Shown here: positions 44,706 through 53,656 of the stretch, in pieces
Layout: each line of letters begins with the position of its first letter
Numbering within the stretch: the first letter of the stretch is position 1
Source of the DNA: CAVSMC01 sp963798655
Lineage (GTDB): Bacteria > Pseudomonadota > Gammaproteobacteria > Burkholderiales > Casimicrobiaceae
Length of the DNA: 64,000 bases
Assembly: GCA_963798655.1 (NCBI GenBank)
Contig: CAWCUH010000003.1
Coordinates: forward strand, 248,001-312,000
Reading direction: 5' to 3'
Made by a program: the position numbers and the translations under genes
The notes under the pieces: model-generated
The model's database searches: none
Told to the model about the DNA's origin: nothing
The model's input: only the letters and a program-made list of their open reading frames with translations

Positions 44706-45800
44706 TTACGCCGGCTCGGCAGCGTCGACGGGATTGTCGTAGTGTGCGAGAACCTCGCGCGCGAGCTCGCGGAACGCCGCTTCATCGACGCCGCCGGGTG
44801 CGACGACGAGCGCCTCGCCATGGCGCGGGAAGTTGCGCGAAAGCGAGCGCGCGTACGATGGATCGTAGTGACGCTCGAGCAGCTCGCCGACGACCGTGTC
44901 CCAGTCGCCGGCGGCGCCCGCATCGTTCCATCGGTCGATCGCGGCGTTGCCCACGATCGGCGCGAGCGGCGCGAGTCGCTGCGCGAGCGCGGCCGGATCG
45001 CGGACGAAATGCGCGTATTCGTCCTTCAACAGCGCGACGCGAAGCGCGCGCGGGGTGTCCACGCGCACGCAGTCGGCCACGCGCATCGCGGCGGTCAGCG
45101 ACTCGGGCGCCTGCACGTCGCCGATCTTGCGGCTCTCCGACTCGACGTATACCGGTCGCGACGGATCGAGTCGCACGAGCGCGTCCCACAACTGGCTGTC
45201 GAACGACTTCTGCGACGGTTGCGCAGCATCGGGCCGGTGGCCGAGCAGCGACCCGCGATGGCGCGCGATGCCCTCGAGGTCGAGCGTCTGCGCGCCTTCG
45301 CCCGCGAGCGCGTCGAGCAGCCGGCTCTTGCCCGATCCGGTGAGACCGCACACGACGCGCAACTCGAAGCGCGCGGGCAGCGTCTCGAGCTCGGCGACGA
45401 CGTGGCGCCGGTACGCGCGATAGCCGCCGTCGAGCTGCACGGCGCGCCAGCCGATCTCGTTCATCATGTGCGCGAGCGCGCGGCTGCGCTGGCCGCCGCG
45501 CCAGCAATAGACGAGCGGCGTCCAGTCGCGCGGCCTGTCGGCGAACGCCGTCTCGAGCATATCGGCGATGTTGCGCGCGACCAGCGCCGCGCCGAGCCGC
45601 TTCGCGGTGAACGGCGAGCCCTGCACGTACATCGTGCCAATGCGTGCGCGCTGCTCGTCGGTGAGCACCGGATGGTTCGTCGCGCCGGCGATGTGGTCGA
45701 CCGCGAATTCGCCGGGGCTGCGCACGTCGATGCGAGACGCGTGGCGCGCGATCGCGTCGACGCCGACGCGCGGATCGAGGCGCGGATCCTTGCCGTTCAT
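44706..45800 (-). CDS. mnmH: tRNA 2-selenouridine synthase
   Basis: This 364-residue protein (SelU/YbbB) replaces sulfur with selenium in 2-thiouridine at tRNA position 34, by way of geranylation. The N-terminal rhodanese domain (about 1-130) has the active Cys in VYCWRGGQRSRALA. The C-terminal domain has P-loop GLTGSGKSRLL followed by LDLEGIARHRGSLLG. The enzyme needs selenophosphate; selD is not in this window. Its start codon (ATG 45800) overlaps the end of tesA by 4 bp (ATGA), indicating translational coupling. Confidence 0.93.
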   Translation of the reverse strand: MNGKDPRLDPRVGVDAIARHASRIDVRSPGEFAVDHIAGATNHPVLTDEQRARIGTMYVQGSPFTAKRLGAALVARNIADMLETAFADRPRDWTPLVYCWRGGQRSRALAHMMNEIGWRAVQLDGGYRAYRRHVVAELETLPARFELRVVCGLTGSGKSRLLDALAGEGAQTLDLEGIARHRGSLLGHRPDAAQPSQKSFDSQLWDALVRLDPSRPVYVESESRKIGDVQAPESLTAAMRVADCVRVDTPRALRVALLKDEYAHFVRDPAALAQRLAPLAPIVGNAAIDRWNDAGAAGDWDTVVGELLERHYDPSYARSLSRNFPRHGEALVVAPGGVDEAAFRELAREVLAHYDNPVDAAEPA

Positions 45801-46429
45801 TTCAGAAGCGCCACGAGATGCGGCCATACGTTGTCGAGGATCATCCGCTGCGCGGCGACTGTCGGATGGATGCGATCGGGCTGGAACATCTGCGACCTCT
45901 CGGCGAAGCCCTCGAACAGGAACGGTACGAGCGCAGCCTGGCGATCGTGCGCGATGCTCGTGTACAGCTCGTCGAACTGTCGCACGTACGCCGGACCGTA
46001 GTTCGGCGGCATGCGCATCGCGGCGATCAGCACCTTCGCGCCGGCCCTTTGCGACATCGCGATGATCGCGTCGAGATTCAACCGCGTCGCGCTGAGATCG
46101 CCGCCGCGCAATCCGTCGTTGCCGCCGAGCTCGACGATGACGATCGCCGGCCGATGCTGCTTCAGCAGTGCCGGCAGGCGCGCGCGACCACCGGCCGTCG
46201 TGTCCCCGGAAATGCTTGCGTTGACGACGCGGTACCCGGGGTGGCCGCTGGCGATCCTCTTGGCGAGCAGATCGACCCAACTTGCTCCGGCCGGCAGCCC
46301 GTAGCCCGCGGAAATCGAGTCGCCGAGGACGAGCAGCGCACGCGCTGGTTGCGCTGCAACGGACGCGGAAATCGCAATTTGCGCGGCGACGACAAGCGCG
46401 AACAGGAAAACGACGCGGCGGCGCAACAT
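45797..46429 (-). CDS. tesA: Multifunctional acyl-CoA thioesterase I / arylesterase
   Basis: This 210-residue periplasmic GDSL hydrolase has a signal peptide of about 26 residues. Block I is LVLGDSISAGYGLP with the nucleophilic Ser. Block II has the Gly in SISGDTTAGG, block III is GGNDGLRG with Asn, and block V is DRIHPT with Asp and His. TesA cleaves acyl-CoA, aryl esters and lysophospholipids. In many proteobacteria it lies divergent to ybbA-ybbP; here the ybbA-ybbP pair is 1.8 kb away beyond two inserted genes. It ends overlapping mnmH. Confidence 0.93.
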   Translation of the reverse strand: MLRRRVVFLFALVVAAQIAISASVAAQPARALLVLGDSISAGYGLPAGASWVDLLAKRIASGHPGYRVVNASISGDTTAGGRARLPALLKQHRPAIVIVELGGNDGLRGGDLSATRLNLDAIIAMSQRAGAKVLIAAMRMPPNYGPAYVRQFDELYTSIAHDRQAALVPFLFEGFAERSQMFQPDRIHPTVAAQRMILDNVWPHLVALLK

Positions 46430-46518
46430 GCTGATGGAATATTTTCCCGACCGAGCACCTATTTTAGCGGGCGACGTGCAGCAACGCTCGGTAACGGTTA
46501 CCGCTACAATGCAGCGCC

Positions 46519-47568
46519 ATGACTGCCGCGGAAATGGGGACGTCGCACAACGACGCCGATCGAGTGCCTACCGTCTCGATCATCATTGCGACATTCAACC
46601 GCAGCAACGTCGTCGCCTACGCGATCCGCTCGGTTCTCGCGCAGACGCGCAGCGACTGGGAGCTGCTGGTCATCGGTGATGGATGTACCGACGACACCGC
46701 GGCAGTCGTCGCCGCGTTCGACGATCCGCGCGTTCGCTATGTGGAGATCGATCGCGTCGGCGACCAGTCCGGTCCGACCAATGAAGGCATCGGGCTCGCG
46801 CGCGGCCGATACGTCGCGCTGCTCAACCACGACGACCTGTGGCTGCCCGACCATCTCGACGAATGCATCGGTGCGCTCGAACGCTCGCGCGCCGACCTCG
46901 TGTTCGCGCTGCAGCTCGAGTATGACCCCGACGGCCGATGGCGTATCAACGGCGCCTATCCACACGGCTTCGACGCTGCGATGCACCCGAACGCGAGCAC
47001 CTGGGTGTTTCGTTACGATCTCGCGCTGCGCGTCGGCGCATTCGCAAGGCGCGATCGCGTCTACACGTATCCGACGCGCGACTGGCTGTGGCGCGCGTGG
47101 CGCGGTGGCGCACGGCTCGTGGCGACCAACGCGGCGAGCGTCGTCGTGATCTCGGCGACGACGCGGCGCAACGTGTACGCCGAGCGGCAATCGCACGAGC
47201 ACGCACGGGTGTCGGCGATGATCGCCGCCGATGCCCGCTTCCGCGAGCGCCGCCTGACCGATGCGCTCCAGCATCCGCGTCCGACGCATCTGCGCGCGCT
47301 GCCGCTCGCGACGCTGCTGAAGGCCGCTGCGATGCGCGCGATCGGACGCGTCGCGCTCGCCGTCGGCGCCGATCCCGAGCGCGTGTACTGCTACTGGAAG
47401 TTCCCGAAGAAATGGGGTTTCCTCCCCGAACGCGGCGCGGTGATCGCCGAGCTCTACCGGCGCCGCGGCCTCGACATCGACGGACAGCCGCTTCGCGACG
47501 AGCGAGGCGCGTCGCCGCGAGTTGCCGCCGCGCAAGCGCCGGTCGACGTACCGCTTGAACGCACCTGA
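46519..47568 (+). CDS. Family 2 glycosyltransferase
   Basis: This 349-residue GT-A enzyme has the opening VSIIIATFNRSNVVAYAIRSVLAQT, VIGDGCTDDT and the DxD-type metal site in ALLNHDDLWLP. It should transfer a sugar from a nucleotide sugar, probably in envelope or surface polysaccharide assembly. Acceptor and donor cannot be inferred. The C-terminal 100 residues (including YCYWKFPKKWGFLPERGAVI) have no recognised domain. It lies between tesA and a cupin protein, separated from the latter by 4 bp, and looks like an insertion into the tesA-ybbA neighbourhood. Confidence 0.88.
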   Translation: MTAAEMGTSHNDADRVPTVSIIIATFNRSNVVAYAIRSVLAQTRSDWELLVIGDGCTDDTAAVVAAFDDPRVRYVEIDRVGDQSGPTNEGIGLARGRYVALLNHDDLWLPDHLDECIGALERSRADLVFALQLEYDPDGRWRINGAYPHGFDAAMHPNASTWVFRYDLALRVGAFARRDRVYTYPTRDWLWRAWRGGARLVATNAASVVVISATTRRNVYAERQSHEHARVSAMIAADARFRERRLTDALQHPRPTHLRALPLATLLKAAAMRAIGRVALAVGADPERVYCYWKFPKKWGFLPERGAVIAELYRRRGLDIDGQPLRDERGASPRVAAAQAPVDVPLERT

Positions 47569-47572
47569 TCCC

Positions 47573-48154
47573 ATGCCGCCGCGCGAGCGCTTGTCGGCCG
47601 CGGACGGCGCGCTCGACGGCTGCGTGCAGGACCGCCAGAGCGTCACGCGCGACTGGCAGCCGATGCAGGCGCTGATCGACGGCGTGCGCGTGCGCGAGGT
47701 GAAGAACGTCGCCAAGGACAATGGTTACCTGACCGAGGTCTGGCGCGCCGAGTGGGACGCCGAAGCGACGGTCGCCCAGGTGTTCCAGGCGCTGCTCGAG
47801 CCACAGGGCATTTCGGCATGGCACGTGCATCAGCGCGCGACCGACCGGCTGTTCGCGAATTACGGGTTGCTGAAGATCGTGCTGTTCGACGCGCGCGCCG
47901 GGTCGCCCACCGAGCGCCGCATCAACGTGTTCCGCTGCGGCACGGTGCGGCCGATGCTGATCGTCGTCCCGCCCGGCGTCTGGCACGGCGTGCAGAATCT
48001 CGGCGCCACACCGGCGCTGCTGCTGAACCTGCCCGATCGCGCGTACGACTACGAGCTGCCCGATCACTGGCGCCTGCCGCCGGACACCGATCGCATTCCT
48101 TACGCGTTTTGCAGCGACGCGCGACCCAACGTCGCCGATCCGGGCCGCTTCTGA
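47573..48154 (+). CDS. Cupin-type, dTDP-4-dehydrorhamnose 3,5-epimerase-like protein
   Basis: This 193-residue protein resembles RmlC-like cupins. LTEVWRAEWDAEATVAQVFQALLEPQGISAWHVHQRATDRLF gives the sugar-epimerase His motif, and VVPPGVWHGVQNLG is the second cupin strand. The usual RmlC catalytic set is only partly recognisable, so the activity may be on another activated sugar or none. It follows the glycosyltransferase almost without gap, which suggests a shared role in making a surface sugar. The ATG at 47573 is the start nearest to the preceding stop. Confidence 0.75.
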   Translation: MPPRERLSAADGALDGCVQDRQSVTRDWQPMQALIDGVRVREVKNVAKDNGYLTEVWRAEWDAEATVAQVFQALLEPQGISAWHVHQRATDRLFANYGLLKIVLFDARAGSPTERRINVFRCGTVRPMLIVVPPGVWHGVQNLGATPALLLNLPDRAYDYELPDHWRLPPDTDRIPYAFCSDARPNVADPGRF

Positions 48155-48175
48155 CCGGCGCGCCGGTTGCGTTCG

Positions 48176-48191
48176 TTCGACGTGCCCCAAC
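48176..48191 (+). other. Leader region before ybbA-like gene
   Basis: The 96 bp between the cupin gene (ends 48154) and the ABC ATPase start (48251) are open in frame with the ATPase. An upstream start at 48167 would add 28 residues with no family similarity, so I place the gene start at 48251. No promoter or terminator is evident here. Confidence 0.25.
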
Positions 48192-48250
48192 ATGCGATTG
48201 CGTTGCAGCGCGCGGTGGCGCTCTGCGCTTCTTCGCGCCCTGCCGACCCG

Positions 48251-48940
48251 ATGTCCTCGCCGATCCTTCGTGCCGCCGGCCTGTCCAAGACCGTGTTGAG
48301 CGGCGACGCGCCGCTCACCATCCTCGATGACGTGAGCTTCGACGTCGACGCCGGCGCGTCGGTCGCGATCGTCGGCGCGTCGGGTTCCGGCAAGACGACG
48401 CTGCTCGGGCTGCTCGCCGGTCTCGATCGACCGAGCGCGGGCGACATCTGGCTCGACGGCCATCGGCTGGCCGACCTCGACGAAGACGCTCGCGCAGCGC
48501 TGCGCGGACGGTTGCTCGGCTTCGTGTTCCAATCGTTCCAGCTGCTGCCGGCGTTGACCGCGCTCGAGAACGTCATGCTGCCGCTCGAGCTTTCCGGCGC
48601 ATCCGACGCCGCCGCGCGCGCTCGCGGGTGGCTCGATCGGGTCGGCCTCGCGAAGCGGACCACGCACTATCCGAAGCAGCTTTCCGGCGGCGAGCAGCAG
48701 CGCGTCGCGATCGCGCGCGCGTTCGCCGGCGAGCCCAAGCTGCTGATGGCCGACGAGCCGACGGGCAATCTCGACAATGCAACCGGCGCCGAGATCGCCG
48801 ACCTCATGTTCCGCCTCAATCGCGAGCACGGCACGACGCTCGTGCTGGTGACGCACGACGCGAAGCTCGCGTCGGGATGCCGTCGTCGACTTGCGCTCGA
48901 CACGGGCAGGCTCGTCGGCGACGATCGGGTGGTGGCGTGA
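48251..48940 (+). CDS. ybbA: ABC transporter ATP-binding protein (YbbA/LolD-like)
   Basis: This 229-residue ATPase has Walker A GASGSGKTT, Q-loop VFQSFQLLPALTALENVMLP, signature LSGGEQQRVAIARAFA, Walker B LLMADEPTGNLD and switch His in VTHD. This is the MacB/LolD subfamily that works with FtsX-type permeases in mechanotransmission rather than import. The partner permease is encoded 157 bp downstream. ybbA-ybbP pairs are linked with tesA in many proteobacteria. The ATG at 48251 fits the family length. Confidence 0.9.
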   Translation: MSSPILRAAGLSKTVLSGDAPLTILDDVSFDVDAGASVAIVGASGSGKTTLLGLLAGLDRPSAGDIWLDGHRLADLDEDARAALRGRLLGFVFQSFQLLPALTALENVMLPLELSGASDAAARARGWLDRVGLAKRTTHYPKQLSGGEQQRVAIARAFAGEPKLLMADEPTGNLDNATGAEIADLMFRLNREHGTTLVLVTHDAKLASGCRRRLALDTGRLVGDDRVVA

Positions 48941-49097
48941 GCGGCCTACGACACGACGCGTGGCGGCGTGTCGCGCGAAGGCTAACGTCGAGCGAAGCGA
49001 AGACGTTAAGCGAGGCGGAGCCGAGCGGCCGACGCTCTGAGGGGCCCCGAATCAAGGTGCAGCGCGGAGCGGTGGCGCTTGGGCTGAGGCCGAGCGC

Positions 49098-51602
49098 GTG
49101 ATGGCGACGCTGCGCCTCGCACTGCGAATGCTTGCGCGCGACTGGCGCGCGGGCGAGCTACGCGTGCTCGTCGCCGCGCTCGTGCTCGCGGTCGCAAGCG
49201 TGGGCACCGTCGGCTTCTTCGCCGATCGCGTGAAGAGCGCGCTCACGCGCGAAGCGAACGTGCTGCTCGGTGCCGACCTGCTCGTGTCCGCCGATCGTCC
49301 GTTGCCCGAGGATTTCGCGCGCGAGGCGAGCGCACGCGGCCTCGAGGCAACGCCCTCGATCAAGTTCAACAGCATGATCCAGCGTCCCGGCGGCGGCGCG
49401 GCGGTGCTCGCCGACGTGAAGGCGGTCGCAAACGGCTATCCGCTGCGCAGCGCGATCGTGCTCGCGGATCCGTCGTCGACCAGGAGCCGTCCCGCAGCCG
49501 GTATCCCGCCGCGCGGCGAAGCGTGGCCCGATGCACGTCTCGCCCAGCGCCTCGGCGTGTCGGTCGGCGATGCGATCGCGCTCGGCGACGCGACGCTGCG
49601 CGTCGGCGCCATCGTGCAGAGCGAGCCCGAAATCGCGCAGGGTCTGCTGTCGATGGGACCACGGATGCTCGTCAACATCGACGACGTGCCGGCGACGCAT
49701 CTGCTGCAGCCGGGCAACCGCGCGACGTGGCGGCTCTACGTCGCCGATCGTGGCGAGCGCGACGCGCTTGGCGACTATCTCGCGTGGGCGCAGCGGGCGG
49801 TGAAGCCGGGACAGCGCGTGGACAGCGTGCGCGACTTGCGGCCGGAAGTGCGGCAGACGCTCGAGCGTGGCGAGAAGTTCCTCGGCCTCGCCGCGCTGGT
49901 CGCCGTCGTCCTCGCTGCGGTGGCCGTCGCGCTCGCGGCGTCGCGCTACCTGCGCCGTCACCTCGACACCTCGGCGATGCTTCGCTGCTTCGGCGCGCGC
50001 GAACGGCGGGTTCTCGCGCTGTTCGTGCTGCAGTTCGCGGCGCTCGGCGTCGTCGCCACGCTCGCCGGTGTCGCGATCGCGCTGGGTGGACAGCAACTGC
50101 TCGTCATGCTGCTCGCGACGATCTCGAAGACCGACCTGCCGCCGCCGGGCGTCATGCCGGGCATTGTCGCGGTCGCGACCGGCCTGCTGCTGCTGTTCGG
50201 ATTCGCGTTGCCGCCGCTGATCGCCCTTGCGAGCGTGCCGCCGCTGCGCGTGCTGCGTCGCGATCTGCCGCGTCCGAAGCCGTCGGCATTGTTCGCGTAC
50301 GCGCTCGGCGCTTCGGTGATCGCGTTGTTGATCGGGTGGCAGGCGCAGGACGCGAAGGCCGGCGCCATCATGGTCGGCGGCATCGCGGCGCTGTTGGTGA
50401 CCGCCGCCGCCGTTGCGAGCGCGCTGATTGCGCTGTTGAAGCGGCTGCCCCAGCGCGGCGTCACGTGGCGCTTCGGTCTCGCCAATCTTCGCCGCCGTCC
50501 GCTTGCGTCGAGCTTGCAGATCGGCGCGCTTGCACTCGGTCTGATGGCGCTGCTGCTGCTCACCGTCGTGCGCGACGATCTCGTGCGCGACTGGCGCGCG
50601 AGCCTGCCGCCGGATGCGCCGAATCATTTCCTCGTCAACGTGCTGCCCGACCAGGTCGACGGCGTGCGCGCGTTGGTGCGAGACGCGACTGGCGCCGACA
50701 TCCCGCTCTATCCGATGGTGCGCGGGCGGCTGGTCGCGGTGAATGGAACGCCGCTCGACACGTCGCAGTACGCCGACACGCGAGCGCGCCGGCTCGCCGA
50801 GCGCGAGTTCAATCTGTCGTACGCGTCGGAGCTCGCGAAGACCAATCACGTCGTCGCGGGAGCATGGTTCGGCACCGCGCGCGGAACCGAGGCGGGTGTG
50901 TCGATGGAGGAGGGCATCGCGCGCTCGCTCAAGCTCAAGCTCGGCGACGAGACGACGTGGGACATCGGCGGCACGCGGATCAGCGCGAAGATCACGAGCC
51001 TGCGCAAGGTGGACTGGGACAGCTTCCGGCCGAACTTTTTCACGCTGTTCGCGCCCGGCGTGCTCGAGTCGATGCCGCAGTCGTTTCTCGGAGCGGTTCG
51101 GGCGCCGGAGGCGACGAGCGGCTGGCTTGCGACGCTCGTCCAGCGGTTCCCGAACGTGCTCGCGATCGATGTCGGCGAGATCCTGCAGCAGGTGCAGACG
51201 ATCATGGATCAGGTCGCGAAGGCGGTCGAGTTCGTGTTCCTGTTCACGCTCGCCGGCGGCATCCTGGTGCTGCAGGCGGCGATCGCGGCGACACAGGACG
51301 AGCGCAGGTTCGACGCCGCGGTGCTGCGCACGCTCGGCGCCTCGCACGCTCAGCTCACCGCGGCTCAGATCGCCGAGTTCGTCGTGCTCGGTGCGCTCGC
51401 CGGGCTGCTCGCCGCGGCCGGCGCGACGACCGTCGGCTGGCTGCTCGCCGATCGCGTGTTCCAGATACCGTTCAGCGCCGACGCCATGGTGTGGCTGTAC
51501 GGCGTCGCGGGCGGCGCGGTCGTCGTCACGCTGGCGGGATGGCTCGGCACGCGCTCGACGCTGCGCCAACCGCCGCTCGCCGTGATGCGGCAGCTCGGAT
51601 GA
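49098..51602 (+). CDS. ybbP: FtsX-like ABC permease (YbbP-like)
   Basis: This 834-residue inner-membrane protein has an N-terminal helix, a large periplasmic domain (about 40-250), a first FtsX domain with three helices (about 255-400) and further helices. A second periplasmic domain (about 470-690) and a final FtsX domain of three helices (about 710-834) follow. ASRYLRRHLDTSAMLRCFGARERRVL and FDAAVLRTLGASHAQLTAAQ are typical cytoplasmic coupling loops. Together with YbbA it is thought to act on envelope lipids or lipoproteins; the exact substrate is not established. Its stop overlaps a short truncated-globin frame (ATGA). Confidence 0.92.
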   Translation: MMATLRLALRMLARDWRAGELRVLVAALVLAVASVGTVGFFADRVKSALTREANVLLGADLLVSADRPLPEDFAREASARGLEATPSIKFNSMIQRPGGGAAVLADVKAVANGYPLRSAIVLADPSSTRSRPAAGIPPRGEAWPDARLAQRLGVSVGDAIALGDATLRVGAIVQSEPEIAQGLLSMGPRMLVNIDDVPATHLLQPGNRATWRLYVADRGERDALGDYLAWAQRAVKPGQRVDSVRDLRPEVRQTLERGEKFLGLAALVAVVLAAVAVALAASRYLRRHLDTSAMLRCFGARERRVLALFVLQFAALGVVATLAGVAIALGGQQLLVMLLATISKTDLPPPGVMPGIVAVATGLLLLFGFALPPLIALASVPPLRVLRRDLPRPKPSALFAYALGASVIALLIGWQAQDAKAGAIMVGGIAALLVTAAAVASALIALLKRLPQRGVTWRFGLANLRRRPLASSLQIGALALGLMALLLLTVVRDDLVRDWRASLPPDAPNHFLVNVLPDQVDGVRALVRDATGADIPLYPMVRGRLVAVNGTPLDTSQYADTRARRLAEREFNLSYASELAKTNHVVAGAWFGTARGTEAGVSMEEGIARSLKLKLGDETTWDIGGTRISAKITSLRKVDWDSFRPNFFTLFAPGVLESMPQSFLGAVRAPEATSGWLATLVQRFPNVLAIDVGEILQQVQTIMDQVAKAVEFVFLFTLAGGILVLQAAIAATQDERRFDAAVLRTLGASHAQLTAAQIAEFVVLGALAGLLAAAGATTVGWLLADRVFQIPFSADAMVWLYGVAGGAVVVTLAGWLGTRSTLRQPPLAVMRQLG

Positions 51603-51712
51603 CCGCGTCCGACGAATCGAGCGCGGCGCTCGCGCCGTATCAGCGGCTCGGTGGCGATGCCGGCGTGCGCGCGCTCGTCGAGCGCTTCCATGATCTGATG
51701 GAACTCGGATAA
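51599..51712 (+). pseudogene. Truncated hemoglobin, first 37 residues only
   Basis: The ATG at 51599 overlaps the ybbP stop. The frame encodes YQRLGGDAGVRALVERFHDLMEL and then stops. That segment is the A/B-helix start of group 2 truncated hemoglobins (pattern LGGxxGVRxLVxRFYDLMD). The heme-binding helices are absent. The next base begins the 3' end of the convergent ABC permease gene, so the rest was deleted, most likely when that segment was joined here. A functional 37-residue product is unlikely. Confidence 0.75.
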
Positions 51713-52909
51713 TTATCTTCCGGCGAGCGTCGACTCGCGCGACAGCAGACGTGCCGTCGCGATCAGCGCAACAACGGCGAGCAGCGCCGGCGCCACGTAA
51801 GACTGCGCGAGATCGACCAGCGGCAAGCCTTCGCCGCGCAACGCGCGGTTGAGGAGCGCGTACTGCCCCGACACCGGCACCAGCGGCAGCCACGGCGGCT
51901 CCTTGCGCTGCAGGAACAGCTGGATGACCGGCACGATCGACACGACGAACAGCAGTACGGAGACGTTTGCCTGCGCTTCCTTGTGCGTGCGGCCGCGCGC
52001 GCCGACATAGAGCAGCACGGCGGGCAGCAGAGCGACGAGCGGAATCAGCACGGCGACGAAGCGCGCGAGCTCGCGCGCACCGAACAGGAACGGAACGCCG
52101 ACCGACGGCAACGGTGCAAAGCGCAGCGTCAGGTAGAAGCCGCTCAGCGTGAGCGCGACGACGCACGCGTTCAGAACGACGATCGCCGTCCATTTGCCGA
52201 CGGCAAGCTCGATCGGCGCCGCCGGCGTCGCGAGCAGCGGCTCGAGCGACATTCGCTCGCGCTCGCCGGCGGTCGCGTCGAGCGATGCCGCCATGCCGCC
52301 CATCAGCGCCGCGAACAGGCCGTAGTAAGCGACGAGGAACAGCACGAACGACCCGGCGCTCTGCGGCGTCGCGAGATCGCGCACCTCGACGTCGAGCGGA
52401 CTTGCCACTTCCGGAGCGAGGCCGCGCAGCAGCAGCCGGCCGCGCCCCCATTCGCGGTTGTACGCGCGCAGCAGCGATTCGGCCTGGTCGATCGACGCGC
52501 GCGCGCGATCGCGTGAGCGGTCGTACACGAGGCGAACGATGCCGGGCCTGCCTTTGGCGACGTCGGAGGCGAACTGCGCGTCGATCGCAAGCGCGACGTC
52601 GATGTCGCCGTCGCGGATCTTCGCGTCGACATCGGCCGGCGCCGGCACGAGCTTCACCTGCTGGCGCTCGAGGAACGCGACGAGCGCCGGCGCGTGCTCG
52701 CCGCCCGAGATCGGCAGCACGAGCTCGCGCGAGCGGTCGGCCTGTCGCGCGACGAGGTTCACCATCAGCATGATGAACACCGGACCGGCGACGATCGCCG
52801 TCATCAGCGTGACGAGGATGGTTCGACGATCGCGGAACGTGTCGATCATCTCCTTGCGCGCGATCGTCGCGATGCGGGCAAGCGGCGAGCCGGTCGTCGG
52901 GCCGCGCAT
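51713..52909 (-). CDS. ABC-2 type export permease (NatB-like)
   Basis: This 398-residue inner-membrane permease has an N-terminal helix (TILVTLMTAIVAGPVFIMLM), a large extracytoplasmic domain (about 55-180) and then five or six helices in the second half. The pattern ERERMSLEPLLATPAAPIELAVGKW is the coupling-helix region of the NatB/ABC-2 family. NatB of Bacillus exports sodium; other members have unknown substrates. It lies 3 bp after its ATPase partner and ends next to the globin remnant. Confidence 0.9.
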   Translation of the reverse strand: MRGPTTGSPLARIATIARKEMIDTFRDRRTILVTLMTAIVAGPVFIMLMVNLVARQADRSRELVLPISGGEHAPALVAFLERQQVKLVPAPADVDAKIRDGDIDVALAIDAQFASDVAKGRPGIVRLVYDRSRDRARASIDQAESLLRAYNREWGRGRLLLRGLAPEVASPLDVEVRDLATPQSAGSFVLFLVAYYGLFAALMGGMAASLDATAGERERMSLEPLLATPAAPIELAVGKWTAIVVLNACVVALTLSGFYLTLRFAPLPSVGVPFLFGARELARFVAVLIPLVALLPAVLLYVGARGRTHKEAQANVSVLLFVVSIVPVIQLFLQRKEPPWLPLVPVSGQYALLNRALRGEGLPLVDLAQSYVAPALLAVVALIATARLLSRESTLAGR

Positions 52910-52912
52910 CGC

Positions 52913-53656
52913 TTACGCCGCGAGGCCTTCGCCGGACCCGAGCAGGCGCATGAACGCCTCCTCGAGCGATGTCGCGCCGGCGTGCTCGAGCAGCTCGTCC
53001 GCCGTGCCTTCGGCGACAACGCGGCCGCGGCCGAGGATCACGATGCGGTCGCACAGCGCGCTCACTTCCTGCATGACGTGCGAGCTGAACAGCAGGCACT
53101 TGCCCGCGGCACGCAGCTCGCGCAACAGCTCGCGCAGCGCGCGCGTGCTCATGATGTCGAGGCCGTTCGTAGGCTCGTCGAGAAGCACCGTCTGCGGATC
53201 GTGCACGAGCGCCCGGGCGATCGCGATCTTCATCCGCTCGCCCTGAGAGTAGCCGAGCGCGCGCCGCTGCGCGATGCCGGCGACGCCGAGGGCGTGCACG
53301 AGCTGATCGACGCGGGCGTCGAGCGTCGCGCCGCGCAGCCCGTGCAGCTCGCCGTAATAGCGGATGTTCTCGCGGCCGGTGAGGCGCGGATACAGGCCCC
53401 GCGCATCGGACAGAACGCCGATCGAGCGGCGCACGGCGAACCGGTCGCGCACGACGTCGTGGCCGTCGATGCGCGCGGTTCCCGTCGTCGGCACGATCAG
53501 CGTCGCGAGGATGCGCAACAGCGTCGTCTTGCCGGCGCCGTTCGGGCCGAGGAGGCCGGTGATCGCGCCGTCCGGCGCGACGAGCGACACGCCGTCGACG
53601 GCCTTCACCTCGCCGCGCTTGCCGAACGTCTTCGCGATGCGGTCGACGTCGATCAC
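52913..53656 (-). CDS. ABC transporter ATP-binding protein (NatA-like)
   Basis: This 247-residue ATPase has Walker A GPNGAGKTT, the Q-loop region SIGVLSDARGLYPRLTGREN, the signature-like YSQGERMKIAIARALVHDP, Walker B TVLLDEPTNGLD and switch His in FSSHVM. Its signature has SQGE instead of SGGQ, which is common in NatA/CcmA-type exporters. It starts with GTG 53656, whose GTGA overlaps the stop of the preceding hydrolase gene. The three genes (hydrolase, ATPase, permease) therefore form a translationally coupled minus-strand operon. Confidence 0.9.
   Translation of the reverse strand: MIDVDRIAKTFGKRGEVKAVDGVSLVAPDGAITGLLGPNGAGKTTLLRILATLIVPTTGTARIDGHDVVRDRFAVRRSIGVLSDARGLYPRLTGRENIRYYGELHGLRGATLDARVDQLVHALGVAGIAQRRALGYSQGERMKIAIARALVHDPQTVLLDEPTNGLDIMSTRALRELLRELRAAGKCLLFSSHVMQEVSALCDRIVILGRGRVVAEGTADELLEHAGATSLEEAFMRLLGSGEGLAA

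Noticed and set aside
48983..49008. A 7-bp inverted repeat (TAACGTC and GACGTTA) between ybbA and ybbP
   Set aside because: It is short, lacks a T-run and has no second copy that I could find; too little to call a regulatory site.
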